A stretch of DNA of 64,000 nt from Streptomyces sp. A 4/2 (GTDB taxonomy: Bacteria; Actinomycetota; Actinomycetes; Streptomycetales; Streptomycetaceae). The notes under the pieces were generated by a model. The model saw only the letters and a list, made by a program, of their open reading frames with translations. It was not told the DNA's origin and did not search any database. Position 1 is the stretch's first letter; each line of letters begins with the position of its first letter. Location of the stretch: NCBI RefSeq assembly GCF_940670765.1, contig NZ_CALNVW010000050.1, forward strand, positions 62,001 through 126,000, given 5' to 3'. Below are positions 8,803 through 17,058 of the stretch, piece after piece. The translations under genes were made by a program, and so were the position numbers.

Positions 8803-9453
8803 ATGGCTGCGGCTCAGGGACGATTTTCAGATGGCGCTGACGGTACGAACAGTGCGGAGACGGACTCCGTCCCGCCCGCGTTCCGGGAGGCGGTCGAGGC
8901 GTTGCAGTCGGCCCGTCTGCGGCCGGAGATGGAGATCGACCCGACCAAGGCCCCACGCCGCCTCGCTCCGTACGCGTACGCCCTGGAGGCCGCGGTCGTC
9001 GAGAACGACAACGATCTGGCGGACGGCAGGCTCGTCCTGCTCCACGACCCTGCCGGGCACGACGCCTGGCAGGGTTCCTTCCGGCTGGTGACGCTCGTAC
9101 GGGCGGAGCTGGAGCCGGAGATGGCAGCGGACCCGCTGCTGCCCGAGGTCAGCTGGTCCTGGCTGACGGGCGCGCTGCACGGGCGCGGGCTGTCGTACGG
9201 GGAGCCGAGCGGCACGGTGACCCGCGCGGGTTCGCACTACTTCGGCGGCCTCGCGGAGCGCAAACCGGCGACGCAGATCGAGATCCGGGCCTCCTGGACA
9301 CCGAGCGAAGGCCGGGGCGGGGTGCCCGACACCGCGGCGCATCTGGCCGCCTGGTGCGATCTGCTGTGCCAGATCGCGGGGCTGCCGCCGGTCGGCCCGC
9401 CGGACGCCGCGGTGGTCTCCCTGCCGCAGCGGCGCGGACCCCGGGTGCAGTAA
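8803..9453 (+). CDS. DUF3000 domain protein
   Basis: The protein has 216 aa. The frame is open further upstream, but the ATG at 8803 has a -10 box 7 nt before it and starts a protein of the usual DUF3000 size. The body (PPAFREAVEALQSARLRPEMEIDPTKAPRRLAPYAYALEA ... GDARLVLLHDP-like ... SWSWLTGALHGRGLSYGEPSGTVTRAGSHYFGGL) matches the actinobacterial DUF3000 family that habitually sits between hemE and the RNase D gene. There is no signal peptide, membrane helix or recognisable catalytic motif. Function is unknown. The conserved context with hemE and rnd is the only clue. Confidence 0.88.
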   Translation: MAAAQGRFSDGADGTNSAETDSVPPAFREAVEALQSARLRPEMEIDPTKAPRRLAPYAYALEAAVVENDNDLADGRLVLLHDPAGHDAWQGSFRLVTLVRAELEPEMAADPLLPEVSWSWLTGALHGRGLSYGEPSGTVTRAGSHYFGGLAERKPATQIEIRASWTPSEGRGGVPDTAAHLAAWCDLLCQIAGLPPVGPPDAAVVSLPQRRGPRVQ

Positions 9454-9791
9454 CCGTGCGGGCGTCTTCTCCGCACGCGCGGCACCCGGCACGCGTCACG
9501 GGTCACGGGCCACCGCGGAGAGCGCCGCGAGCCGCAGCAAGGCTGTCATACGGCAACAAATCCGGCGCAGATGAAGCCGCAATTGGGCCACGAACAGAAC
9601 CTCCGCGGACACGACCATCTTTCGAATGATCGAGCGCGCGTCCTATTTGCCCGAATTGTTACTCACTAAATCGTGATCATTCTCTAAAGCCGGGCGGGTT
9701 TGCTGCCGAAGAAGTCTGTGACCCTTCAAGCACGGTTCGCCCCGGCTCCTTCCCCCGGCCGGCACCGTTCCGCACCTTCCCAGGAGGCCTG
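9454..9791. other. Intergenic region upstream of the orphan response regulator, with AT-rich island
   Basis: This is a 338-bp stretch without a supported gene. It opens with a weak hairpin (CGTGCGG 9455-9461 / CCGCACG 9471-9477) after the DUF3000 stop. From about 9545 to 9695 the composition drops well below that of the neighbouring genes. This island is bracketed by a perfect 8-bp inverted repeat, GAATGATC (9624-9631) and GATCATTC (9675-9682). It probably holds the regulator's promoter; I could not assign -35 and -10 boxes. Confidence 0.5.
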
Positions 9792-10448
9792 GTGTCCGTT
9801 CTCCTCGAGCAGCCCGCAAGCCTGGTCGCCTACCGCCCGAACAAGCCGACGGCCATGGTCGTCGTGGCCGACCCGCGCGTCCGCTCCACCGTCACCCGCC
9901 ATCTGTGGGCGCTCGGAGTCCGTGACGTCATCGAGGCGTCGTCCATCGCGGAGGCCCGTCCCCGCGTCGGTAAACCACGTGACATCTGCGTGGCCGACGT
10001 CCACCTGCCCGACGGTTCCGGGCTGACCTTGTTGTCCGAAACCCGGGCCGCAGGCTGGCCCAACGGCCTGGCACTCTCCGCCGCCGACGACATCGGCGCC
10101 GTACGCAACGCCCTCGCGGGCGGCGTCAAGGGATATGTCGTCACCGGCACCCGTAACAACGTCGGTCACCCGACCCGGCCCGGCGCCGCACCCATCGGCG
10201 CCGCCCGGATGCAGCGCCGCCCCCCGGGCACCCCGAGCCACCCGGGTGGTTACCGCGAGCTCTCCGGCCGCGAGGTCGAAGTGCTGCGGCTGGTCGCCGA
10301 AGGTCAGTCCAACAAGGCCATCGGTGTCTCCATGGGGCTCTCCGCCCTGACCGTGAAGAGCCACCTCGCCCGGATCGCGCGCAAGCTCGGCACGGGCGAC
10401 CGGGCCGGAATGGTCGCGGTGGCCCTCCGTACCGGAATCATCCACTGA
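9792..10448 (+). CDS. Orphan NarL/LuxR-type response regulator
   Basis: The protein has 218 aa. GTG start with AGGAGG at 9782-9787. An N-terminal receiver domain (about 20-130) has a candidate phospho-acceptor Asp69 in VADVHLPDGSG and the switch Lys in GGVKGYV, but only one Asp (27) of the usual acidic pair. After a Pro/Arg-rich linker the C-terminal LuxR HTH runs from LSGREVEVLRLVAEG to GTGDRAGMVAVALRTG (about 155-214), with the usual GLSALTVKSHLARI recognition helix. No histidine kinase gene is adjacent, so the phosphodonor is unknown. The reduced acidic pocket may mean weak or phosphorylation-independent activity. It is closed by a perfect 16-bp terminator. Confidence 0.9.
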   Translation: MSVLLEQPASLVAYRPNKPTAMVVVADPRVRSTVTRHLWALGVRDVIEASSIAEARPRVGKPRDICVADVHLPDGSGLTLLSETRAAGWPNGLALSAADDIGAVRNALAGGVKGYVVTGTRNNVGHPTRPGAAPIGAARMQRRPPGTPSHPGGYRELSGREVEVLRLVAEGQSNKAIGVSMGLSALTVKSHLARIARKLGTGDRAGMVAVALRTGIIH

Positions 10449-10465
10449 CTCAAATACGCCCCCTC

Positions 10466-10501
10466 AGCACCCGTCGACGGATCGTTCCGTCGACGGGTGC
10501 T
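10466..10501 (+). terminator. Terminator after the response regulator gene
   Basis: AGCACCCGTCGACGGA, loop TCGT, then its exact complement: a perfect 16-bp stem. It ends only 13 bp before the -10 of the next gene. Confidence 0.88.
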
Positions 10502-10514
10502 GTGTGTTCACCGA

Positions 10515-10520
10515 TACCCT
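10515..10520 (+). promoter_or_regulatory. Leaderless-type -10 (TACCCT) of rnd
   Basis: TACCCT fits TAnnnT and lies 6 nt before the GTG at 10527; there is no ribosome binding site. No good -35 is visible because the upstream bases are the terminator stem. Confidence 0.5.
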
Positions 10521-10526
10521 TGACGA

Positions 10527-11810
10527 GTGACCGACGCTCAAGAGACCGCAGCAGAGACAGCACTGCGAACCACCGGGGGCGCTCCCCCGGACGACGTCGA
10601 ACAGGCGCCGATTCCCTTGCTGGAGCCCCGCGAGGGCATTCCTCCGGTGATTGCCACCGATGAAGCACTGGCCGATGTCGTCGCGGCCTTCGCGGCGGGC
10701 ACCGGCCCGGTGGCCGTCGACGCCGAGCGGGCGTCCGGCTACCGCTACGGGCAGCGCGCCTATCTCGTGCAGCTGCGCCGCGAGGGCGCGGGCAGCGCAC
10801 TGATCGACCCGGTCGGCTGCCCCGATCTCTCCGGCCTCGGCGCGGCCGTCGCCGACGCCGAGTGGGTGCTGCACGCCGCGACCCAGGACCTTCCGTGTCT
10901 GCGGGAAATAGGCATGGTTCCCACCCGGATCTTCGACACGGAGCTGGCCGGACGGCTGGCCGGGTTCCCCCGGGTCGGCCTCGGCGCGATGGTGGAGAGC
11001 GTCCTGGGCTTCACTCTGGAGAAGGGGCACTCCGCGGTCGACTGGTCGACCCGCCCGCTGCCCGAGCCGTGGCTGCGCTACGCCGCGCTCGATGTCGAGT
11101 TGCTGGTGGATCTGCGGGACGCGCTGGAGAAGGAGCTCGACCGGCAGGGCAAGCTGGGCTGGGCGATGGAGGAGTTCGACGCCATCGCGTCGGCGCCGCC
11201 CGCGCCGCCCCGCAAGGACCCGTGGCGCCGCACCTCCGGGATGCACAAGGTCCGCAGGCGCCGTCAGATGGCCGTCGTACGGGAGCTCTGGACCGCCCGC
11301 GACAAGATCGCGCAACGGCGTGACGTGTCGCCGGGGAAGGTGCTCGGCGACGGCGCGATCGTCGAGGCGGCCCTCGCTCTCCCGGTGAACGTCCAGGGGC
11401 TGACGGCGCTGACCGGATTCGGTCACCGCATGGGCAAGCGTCAGCTCGAACAGTGGCAGGCGGCGGTCGACCGGGCGAAGGCGCTCCCCGACATCGAGCT
11501 CCCGCAGCCCGGCCAGCAGGTGGCGGGGCCGCCGCCGCCCCGCGCCTGGGCGGACAAGAACCCGGCAGCCGCGGCCCGTCTCTCCGCGGCCCGTGCGGCC
11601 GTGTCGGCTCTCGCCGAAGAGCTGAACATGCCCCAGGAGAACCTGATGACGCCGGACACCGTGCGCCGGGTCTGCTGGGAGCCGCCCCGGGAGCGGACGG
11701 AGGACAAGATCTCAGCCGTTCTTTCGGAGCTGGGCGCCCGGCGCTGGCAGGTCGAGCAGGTGGCGCCGCTGCTGGTGAGCGCGCTTCAGGACGCTCCGCA
11801 GCAGAGCTGA
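10527..11810 (+). CDS. rnd: Ribonuclease D (DEDDy exonuclease with HRDC domain)
   Basis: The protein has 427 aa. It is a 3'-5' exoribonuclease for tRNA and stable-RNA maturation. Exo I is VAVDAERA (Asp65, Glu67), Exo II is HAATQDLPCL and Exo III is YAALDVELLVDL, where the Tyr and Asp four apart define the DEDDy class. The HRDC helical domain follows (RRRQMAVVRELWTARDKIAQRRDVSPGKVLGD...), then an actinobacterial C-terminal helical extension (PPPRAWADKNPAAAARLSAARAAVSALAEEL...). The GTG start is set by the leaderless -10. The order DUF3000 - regulator - rnd is typical of Streptomyces. Confidence 0.94.
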   Translation: MTDAQETAAETALRTTGGAPPDDVEQAPIPLLEPREGIPPVIATDEALADVVAAFAAGTGPVAVDAERASGYRYGQRAYLVQLRREGAGSALIDPVGCPDLSGLGAAVADAEWVLHAATQDLPCLREIGMVPTRIFDTELAGRLAGFPRVGLGAMVESVLGFTLEKGHSAVDWSTRPLPEPWLRYAALDVELLVDLRDALEKELDRQGKLGWAMEEFDAIASAPPAPPRKDPWRRTSGMHKVRRRRQMAVVRELWTARDKIAQRRDVSPGKVLGDGAIVEAALALPVNVQGLTALTGFGHRMGKRQLEQWQAAVDRAKALPDIELPQPGQQVAGPPPPRAWADKNPAAAARLSAARAAVSALAEELNMPQENLMTPDTVRRVCWEPPRERTEDKISAVLSELGARRWQVEQVAPLLVSALQDAPQQS

Positions 11811-11815
11811 CGAAC

Positions 11816-11845
11816 CGGGCCTGCGGCGCCGTCGCCGCAGGCCCG
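11816..11845 (+). terminator. Terminator after rnd
   Basis: CGGGCCTGCGGCG, loop CCGT, then the exact complement: a 13-bp stem 5 bp after the rnd stop. The remaining intergenic region to 12171 holds the fadAB promoter; I see no gene in it. Confidence 0.85.
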
Positions 11846-12084
11846 AAGTCCCGGACCGCATCCCTGACACACTGCACCGGCTCCGGGCCGTGGGCCGTAC
11901 CGGGCTCGTTCGGCAACGCTTCCTTGCGATCATTGATTGACATGTGCACGCCATCGAATGACGGCCGGGGGCGGCGGGCCGATGCCGCTCACGGGCACGG
12001 CCCGGCGGGCGACGGCGCCACTGGACGGCGCTCCGTGCCCATGTGACCTTCGACGCTCCCGCCCCAAGGACTGGGCAGCATGGT

Positions 12085-12100
12085 TACCCGTGGGTAGCAT
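12085..12100 (+). promoter_or_regulatory. fadAB promoter -10 overlapped by a 12-bp palindrome
   Basis: TACCCGTGGGTA (12085-12096) is a perfect palindrome. Its last two bases begin TAGCAT (12095-12100), a TAnnnT -10 box 72 bp before the fadA start. A repressor bound here would block RNA polymerase. The TetR-like half-site spacing suggests a fatty-acid-responsive regulator, which is inference. Confidence 0.55.
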
Positions 12101-12171
12101 GACCTTGTGCAGCGCGCCCCGGCGTGCCCGCGCAGCAGCAGTGCCACCCCGCACCCTGGAGGAGAGCCATC

Positions 12172-13401
12172 GTGCCTCGTACCATCCGGGACGTCGTCTT
12201 CGTCGACGGCGTCCGCACCCCGTTCGGCAAGGCGGGCCCCAAGGGCATCTACCACGAGACCCGCGCCGACGATCTCGTCGTGAAGGCGATCCGGGAGCTG
12301 CTGCGCCGCAACCCGGATCTGGACCCCGCGAAGATCGACGAGGTGGCCATCGCGGCGACCACGCAGATCGGCGACCAGGGGCTCACCCTGGGCCGTACCG
12401 CGGGCATCCTCGCCGGGCTGCCGCAGTCCGTTCCCGGCTTCTCGGTCGACCGGATGTGCGCGGGCGCGATGACCGCCGTGACGGCGACCGCGGGCTCGAT
12501 CGCCTTCGGCGCGTACGACATCGTCCTCGCGGGCGGCGTCGAGCACATGGGGCGCCACCCCATGGGTGAGGGCGTCGACCCGAACCCCCGGTTCGTCTCC
12601 GAGAAACTGGTCGACGAGTCCGCCCTGTTCATGGGCATGACCGCGGAGAACCTGCACGACCGCTACCCCACGATCACCAAGCAGCGCGCCGACGAGTACG
12701 CCGTGCGCTCTCAGGAGAAGGCCGCCAAGGCGTACGCCAACGGCAAGATCCAGCAGGACCTGGTGCCGGTCTCCGTACGCCGCACCAACCCGGAGGCCGG
12801 GGAGACCGGTTGGGGTCTGGCCACCGCCGACGAGCCGATGCGCCCCGGTACCACTCTGGAGTCGCTCGCCGGTCTCAAGACTCCGTTCCGTGCGCACGGC
12901 CGGGTCACGGCCGGGAACGCCGCCGGCCTCAACGACGGTGCCACCGCGTCGCTCCTCGCGTCCGAGGAGACCGCGCGCGAGCTGGGCCTGCCGGTCAGGA
13001 TGCGGCTCGTCTCGTACGCCTACGCGGGCGTCGAGCCCGAGGTGATGGGTTACGGCCCGATCCCGTCGACCGAGAAGGCGCTCGCCAAGGCGGGGCTGTC
13101 CATCGACGACATCGGCCTCTTCGAGATCAACGAGGCGTTCGCGGTCCAGGTGCTGGCGTTCCTGGAGCACTACGGCATCGCCGACGACGACGCCCGCGTC
13201 AACCAGTACGGCGGCGCGATCGCCTTCGGTCACCCCCTCGCGTCCTCCGGTGTGCGTCTGATGACGCAGCTGGCGCGGCAGTTCGAGGAGCAGCCGCACG
13301 TCCGCTACGGCCTGACCACCATGTGTGTCGGCTTCGGCATGGGCGCCTCGGTCATCTGGGAGAACCCTCACTTCGACACCACTGCCGGAGGCACCAAGTG
13401 A
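12172..13401 (+). CDS. fadA: Acetyl-CoA C-acyltransferase (thiolase)
   Basis: The protein has 409 aa. It catalyses thiolytic cleavage of 3-ketoacyl-CoA, the last beta-oxidation step. The acyl-accepting Cys96 lies in DRMCAGAM. The catalytic His is in GGAIAFGHPLASSG, and the second Cys in TTMCVGFGMG near the C-terminus. GTG at 12172 is chosen for the strong GGAGGAGA 6 bp upstream; an earlier in-frame ATG has no ribosome binding site. The stop overlaps the GTG of fadB (GTGA), so the two subunits of the trifunctional complex are translationally coupled. Confidence 0.95.
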   Translation: MPRTIRDVVFVDGVRTPFGKAGPKGIYHETRADDLVVKAIRELLRRNPDLDPAKIDEVAIAATTQIGDQGLTLGRTAGILAGLPQSVPGFSVDRMCAGAMTAVTATAGSIAFGAYDIVLAGGVEHMGRHPMGEGVDPNPRFVSEKLVDESALFMGMTAENLHDRYPTITKQRADEYAVRSQEKAAKAYANGKIQQDLVPVSVRRTNPEAGETGWGLATADEPMRPGTTLESLAGLKTPFRAHGRVTAGNAAGLNDGATASLLASEETARELGLPVRMRLVSYAYAGVEPEVMGYGPIPSTEKALAKAGLSIDDIGLFEINEAFAVQVLAFLEHYGIADDDARVNQYGGAIAFGHPLASSGVRLMTQLARQFEEQPHVRYGLTTMCVGFGMGASVIWENPHFDTTAGGTK

Positions 13402-15530
13402 GCACCACCACCTCTGAGCTCCTGAAGGGCGCGGCCGAGCTGTTCCCCGGCGAGGTCGTCACCCAGGCGCACGTACGCCACCTCGATCTGCCGGGCGGCG
13501 CGGGCAGGTTCGCCCTGATCACGCTCGACAACGGCCTGGACCACACCAAGCCGACGACCTTCGGACCGCAGTCGCTGGCGAATCTCGACGCCGCCGTCGA
13601 CCAGGTCGAGAAGGAGGCCGCCGAAGGAGCGATCGTCGGTGTCGGCATCACCGGCAAGCCGTTCATCTTCGCGGTCGGCGCCGACCTCAAGGGCGTCGAG
13701 CTGCTGACGAACCACGCGGACGCGCTCGCCATCGGCAAGGGCGGCCACGAGGTCTTCAAGCGGCTGTCCGGACTCGCGGTGCCCACCTTCGCGTACTACA
13801 ACGGCGCGGCCATGGGCGGCGGGGTGGAGGTCGGTCTGCACTGCGCGTACCGCACGGTGTCCGCGTCCCTGCCCGCCTTCTCGCTGCCCGAGGTCTTCCT
13901 GGGTCTCGTACCGGGCTGGGGCGGCTGTGTACTGCTGCCGAACCTGATCGGTGCGGACCGCGCGGTCTCGGTCATCATCGAGAACTCCCTCAACCAGAAC
14001 CGCCAGTTGAAGGGCAAGCAGGTCCACGAGCTCGGGATCGCCGACGCGATCTTCGAGGGCGCCGACTTCCTGGAGCAGTCGCTGATCTGGACCTCCGCCG
14101 TCCTGCGGGGCGAGATCGAGGTCGTACGTCCGGAGATCGACCGCGGCGATGCCTGGGACCAGGCCGTCGCCCGCGGCAAGGCGATCGCCGACTCCAAGGT
14201 GCACGGCGCCGCCCCGGCCGCGTACCGCGCGCTGGACATCATCGGGGCCGCCAGGAACGGTGACCTGCAGCAGGGCTTCGACGCCGAGGACCAGGCACTC
14301 GCGGACCTGATCATGGGCGGCGAGCTGCGCTCCGGGATCTACGCCTTCAACTTGGTGCAGAAGCGCGCCAAGCGCCCGGCCGGCGCCCCGGACAAGAACC
14401 TGGCCCGCCCGGTCACCAAGGTCGGCGTGGTCGGCGCCGGGCTGATGGCCTCGCAGCTGGCGCTGCTCTTCCTGCGCCGCCTGGAGGTCCCGGTCGTCCT
14501 CACCGACATCGACCAGGAGCGTGTCGACAAGGGTGTGGGCTATGTGCACGCCGAGATCGACAAGCTGCTGCTGAAGTCCCGCATCAACCAGGACAAGGCG
14601 AACCGTCTGAAGGCCCTGGTCTCCGGTGTGCTCGACAAGGCCGAGGGCTTCTCGGACGCCGACTTCGTCATCGAGGCGGTCTTCGAGGAGATCGGCGTCA
14701 AGCAGCAGGTGTTCGCCGAGGTCGAGGCGGTCGCTCCGGCGCACGCGATCCTCGCCACCAACACCTCCTCGCTCTCGGTGTCCGAGATGGCGTCGAAGCT
14801 GAAGCACCCCGAGCGGGTCGTCGGCTTCCACTTCTTCAACCCGGTCGCGATCCTCCCGCTGCTGGAGATCGTGCGCGGCGAGCAGACCGACGACGCCGCG
14901 CTGGCCACGGCCTTCGGTGTCGCGCGGAAGCTGAAGAAGACCGCGGTACTGGTGAAGGACGCCCCGGCGTTCGTCGTCAACCGCATCCTCACCCGCTTCA
15001 TGGGCGAGATCCAGAACGTCATCGACGAGGGCACCCCGGTCGCGGTCGCCGAGAAGGCCGTGGAGCCCCTCGGCCTGCCGATGTCCCCGCTGGTGCTGCT
15101 GGAGCTGGTAGGCCCGGCCATCGGTCTGCACGTCTCCGAGACCCTGCACCGCGCCTTCCCCGAGCGCTTCACGGTCTCCGGGAACCTGGCCGCCGTGGTC
15201 GAGGCGGGCAAGCGCGGCTTCTACGTCTACGATTCCGGCAAGCCGGAGCTGGACCCGGAGGTCGCCGCTCTCCTCAAGCAGGGCGATTCGGTCCTCTCCG
15301 AGGAGCAGACCCGCGACCGGGTCCTGGACGCGGTGGCGCAGGAGATCGGCCTGATGCTGGACGAGGGTGTCGTGGCAGAGGCGCAGGACATCGACCTCTG
15401 CCTGATCACCGGTGCGGGCTGGCCCTTCCACCTGGGCGGCATCACCCCGTACCTGGACCGCGAAGGTGTCTCGGAGCGGGTGAACGGCAAGAAGTTCCTC
15501 GCGCAGGGCGTGGCGAGCGTCCCGGCGTAA
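13398..15530 (+). CDS. fadB: Fatty-acid oxidation complex alpha subunit (enoyl-CoA hydratase / 3-hydroxyacyl-CoA dehydrogenase)
   Basis: The protein has 710 aa. The N-terminal crotonase domain (about 1-200) has the oxyanion and Glu-bearing segments GADLKGVELL, NGAAMGGGVEVGLHC and SLPEVFLGLVPGWGG. The NAD-binding 3HCDH domain starts near residue 335 with VGVVGAGLMASQLALLFLRR and continues with VGFHFFNPVAILPLLEIVRG. The C-terminal 3HCDH helical domain has PAFVVNRILTRFMGEIQ. The start GTG at 13398 overlaps the fadA stop; GGAGG lies upstream inside fadA. The frame is open far upstream, but only as an overlap with fadA. Together with FadA it forms the beta-oxidation multienzyme complex. Confidence 0.95.
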   Translation: MSTTTSELLKGAAELFPGEVVTQAHVRHLDLPGGAGRFALITLDNGLDHTKPTTFGPQSLANLDAAVDQVEKEAAEGAIVGVGITGKPFIFAVGADLKGVELLTNHADALAIGKGGHEVFKRLSGLAVPTFAYYNGAAMGGGVEVGLHCAYRTVSASLPAFSLPEVFLGLVPGWGGCVLLPNLIGADRAVSVIIENSLNQNRQLKGKQVHELGIADAIFEGADFLEQSLIWTSAVLRGEIEVVRPEIDRGDAWDQAVARGKAIADSKVHGAAPAAYRALDIIGAARNGDLQQGFDAEDQALADLIMGGELRSGIYAFNLVQKRAKRPAGAPDKNLARPVTKVGVVGAGLMASQLALLFLRRLEVPVVLTDIDQERVDKGVGYVHAEIDKLLLKSRINQDKANRLKALVSGVLDKAEGFSDADFVIEAVFEEIGVKQQVFAEVEAVAPAHAILATNTSSLSVSEMASKLKHPERVVGFHFFNPVAILPLLEIVRGEQTDDAALATAFGVARKLKKTAVLVKDAPAFVVNRILTRFMGEIQNVIDEGTPVAVAEKAVEPLGLPMSPLVLLELVGPAIGLHVSETLHRAFPERFTVSGNLAAVVEAGKRGFYVYDSGKPELDPEVAALLKQGDSVLSEEQTRDRVLDAVAQEIGLMLDEGVVAEAQDIDLCLITGAGWPFHLGGITPYLDREGVSERVNGKKFLAQGVASVPA

Positions 15531-15550
15531 CCTGTCCGACCGAGGCGAAG

Positions 15551-15594
15551 ACGCCCGTCCGCACCCCTGGACCTGTCCGGGTGCGGGCGGGCGT
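15551..15594 (+). terminator. Terminator after fadB
   Basis: A 16-bp stem with one G-T wobble (ACGCCCGTCCGCACCC / GGGTGCGGGCGGGCGT) and a 12-nt loop, 20 bp after the fadB stop. Confidence 0.83.
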
Positions 15595-15636
15595 TCGTCG
15601 CTCCCCACAGGGTCAGGAACGGCAGGCACGGAAGCA

Positions 15637-16680
15637 ATGGTGGACAACGGGAGGCGCGGCGTCAGCCGCAGGACGCTGCTGATCGCGGGCGGAGCCGGGG
15701 CCGCGGCGGTCGCCACGGGTGGTGTGCTGGCCACCACCCGGGACCCGCGCCCGCCGGTGTCACATCTGCGGAAGCGGCGCGCGGCGGGGGACTTCGTCAT
15801 CGCGTCACCGTCGCGCGTGCTCGGCCGCACCGCCCTGTACGACACCACGGGCGCCCAGTCCTTCGCCTTCGACGACGCCCACGGCCATCTCTACACGGTC
15901 CAGCAGGTGCAGGACGGTCTGCGGCTGCCCGGCGAACCGCGGGCCGTCCGGTACGCCGACCGGCTCCGCCGCGGTGACATGTGCGTATCGAAACTGTCCC
16001 TGGCAGGGGCACTTCTCGGCCATATGTATCTGCGTGGGTTCGGGCACGGGATATCCATGGGCGTCGAACCCTCCGGAGCCGGGGTCCAGCTGTGGGTGGA
16101 GTCCCGGGCGCACCCGGAGACCGGGTACGGGCGCGCGGTGGCGCGGGTGCCGTTCACCGACGGCACGGTGCTCGACAGCGATTCGCCCGCCGTACGCCAT
16201 CACACCCCGCTGCCGGGGACCGTGCGCAACCATCCCGCGCTGGATCTCGTGGGCCGCCGGGTGCTGATCAGCCACTGGGCGGGCAAGCACCACCGTTACG
16301 CGGTCTACGGCATGGACGACTTCCTCGCGGGACGCTACGAGCCCCTGTACACGATGCGCGAGACGGCCCGTCACAAGGGCGAAGCCCTTCAGGGCTGCGC
16401 TCTCCATGGGGACTACATCTACCAACTCACCGGAAATCCCTACACCGATGGGAGCGGGAGCAATCCTCCCGAATCCGGGGGAAATACTTTTGCCTCCGCC
16501 ATCGCCCTCGGAACCGGAAAGACAGCGGGCCGCCGGCGGATCACCGCCGCCCCTTCCCTCCCATTCCGCGAGCCGGAGGGAATAGCCGTCCAGCTCTCGC
16601 CGACCCCCCGGCTGTGCACGGGTTTCTCGACGAAGACAGCCGGACGCAGAGAGCTGAGTGTGTACGGCTTCACGGAATGA
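15637..16680 (+). CDS. Tat-exported TagC/P68-RBP-like beta-propeller protein
   Basis: The protein has 347 aa. The N-terminus carries a twin-arginine signal (VSRRTLLIAGGAGAAAVATGG). The rest has no catalytic motif I recognise but shows repeated strand-rich blocks typical of a propeller: TGAQSFAFDDAHGHLYTVQQV, MCVSKLSLAGALLGHMYLRGFGHG, YGRAVARVPFTDGTVL, ALHGDYIYQLTGNPYTDG, SLPFREPEGIAVQL. This pattern resembles the P68 receptor-binding-protein/TagC-like propeller family, often annotated as teichoic acid biosynthesis protein C. Its place beside a TagF-like polymerase and a CDP-ribitol synthase gene supports that. It would act outside the membrane, perhaps binding wall polymer; TagC itself has no proven enzymatic role. 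Confidence 0.75.
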   Translation: MVDNGRRGVSRRTLLIAGGAGAAAVATGGVLATTRDPRPPVSHLRKRRAAGDFVIASPSRVLGRTALYDTTGAQSFAFDDAHGHLYTVQQVQDGLRLPGEPRAVRYADRLRRGDMCVSKLSLAGALLGHMYLRGFGHGISMGVEPSGAGVQLWVESRAHPETGYGRAVARVPFTDGTVLDSDSPAVRHHTPLPGTVRNHPALDLVGRRVLISHWAGKHHRYAVYGMDDFLAGRYEPLYTMRETARHKGEALQGCALHGDYIYQLTGNPYTDGSGSNPPESGGNTFASAIALGTGKTAGRRRITAAPSLPFREPEGIAVQLSPTPRLCTGFSTKTAGRRELSVYGFTE

Positions 16681-17058
16681 CCGCACCGCGTGTCATCAGT
16701 AACACGTAATCAGCGACCGTTGATCAGCGTTACGTGATCGACCGATCACCTTGCGTGGCGTTCCGGTGAAATCCCCCACGGGAGATCACGTCCCAGCAAT
16801 GACCGCATAACTGTTGCGCATCCAGATGCGGAGGATTTCACTTTTCTCTCATTGAAAGTTCACTCAAGAGCACATCAATGACTAAGATGCACCGGGTACT
16901 TCACACATTCCCCACAGCTTTCGCTGCCTGCCCGCCCCAACCGTGCGCAGCCGCCGATGTGATGAGGCCCCGCACCACCAGCACGACACCCCCCCCCCCA
17001 ACGCCGGCCGAACGCCGGGCATCGCACGACGCCGCGTCGAAGGAGGGCCTCACCGGCC
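16681..17058. other. Intergenic region upstream of the TagF-like gene, with nested repeats
   Basis: This is 378 bp without a supported gene. Near the start CACGTAA (16703-16709) and TTACGTG (16730-16736) form an inverted repeat whose arms enclose two direct ATCAGCG copies (16709-16715, 16723-16729). From about 16790 to 16890 the sequence is relatively AT-rich and probably holds the promoter of the wall-polymer genes. A frame starting at 16878 exists but looks non-coding. Confidence 0.45.

Noticed and set aside
13368..15848. Very long minus-strand open frame opposite fadB
   Set aside because: It is the usual antisense by-product of GC-biased codons; composition is Arg/Gly/Asp-rich with no family similarity, and fadB is certain.
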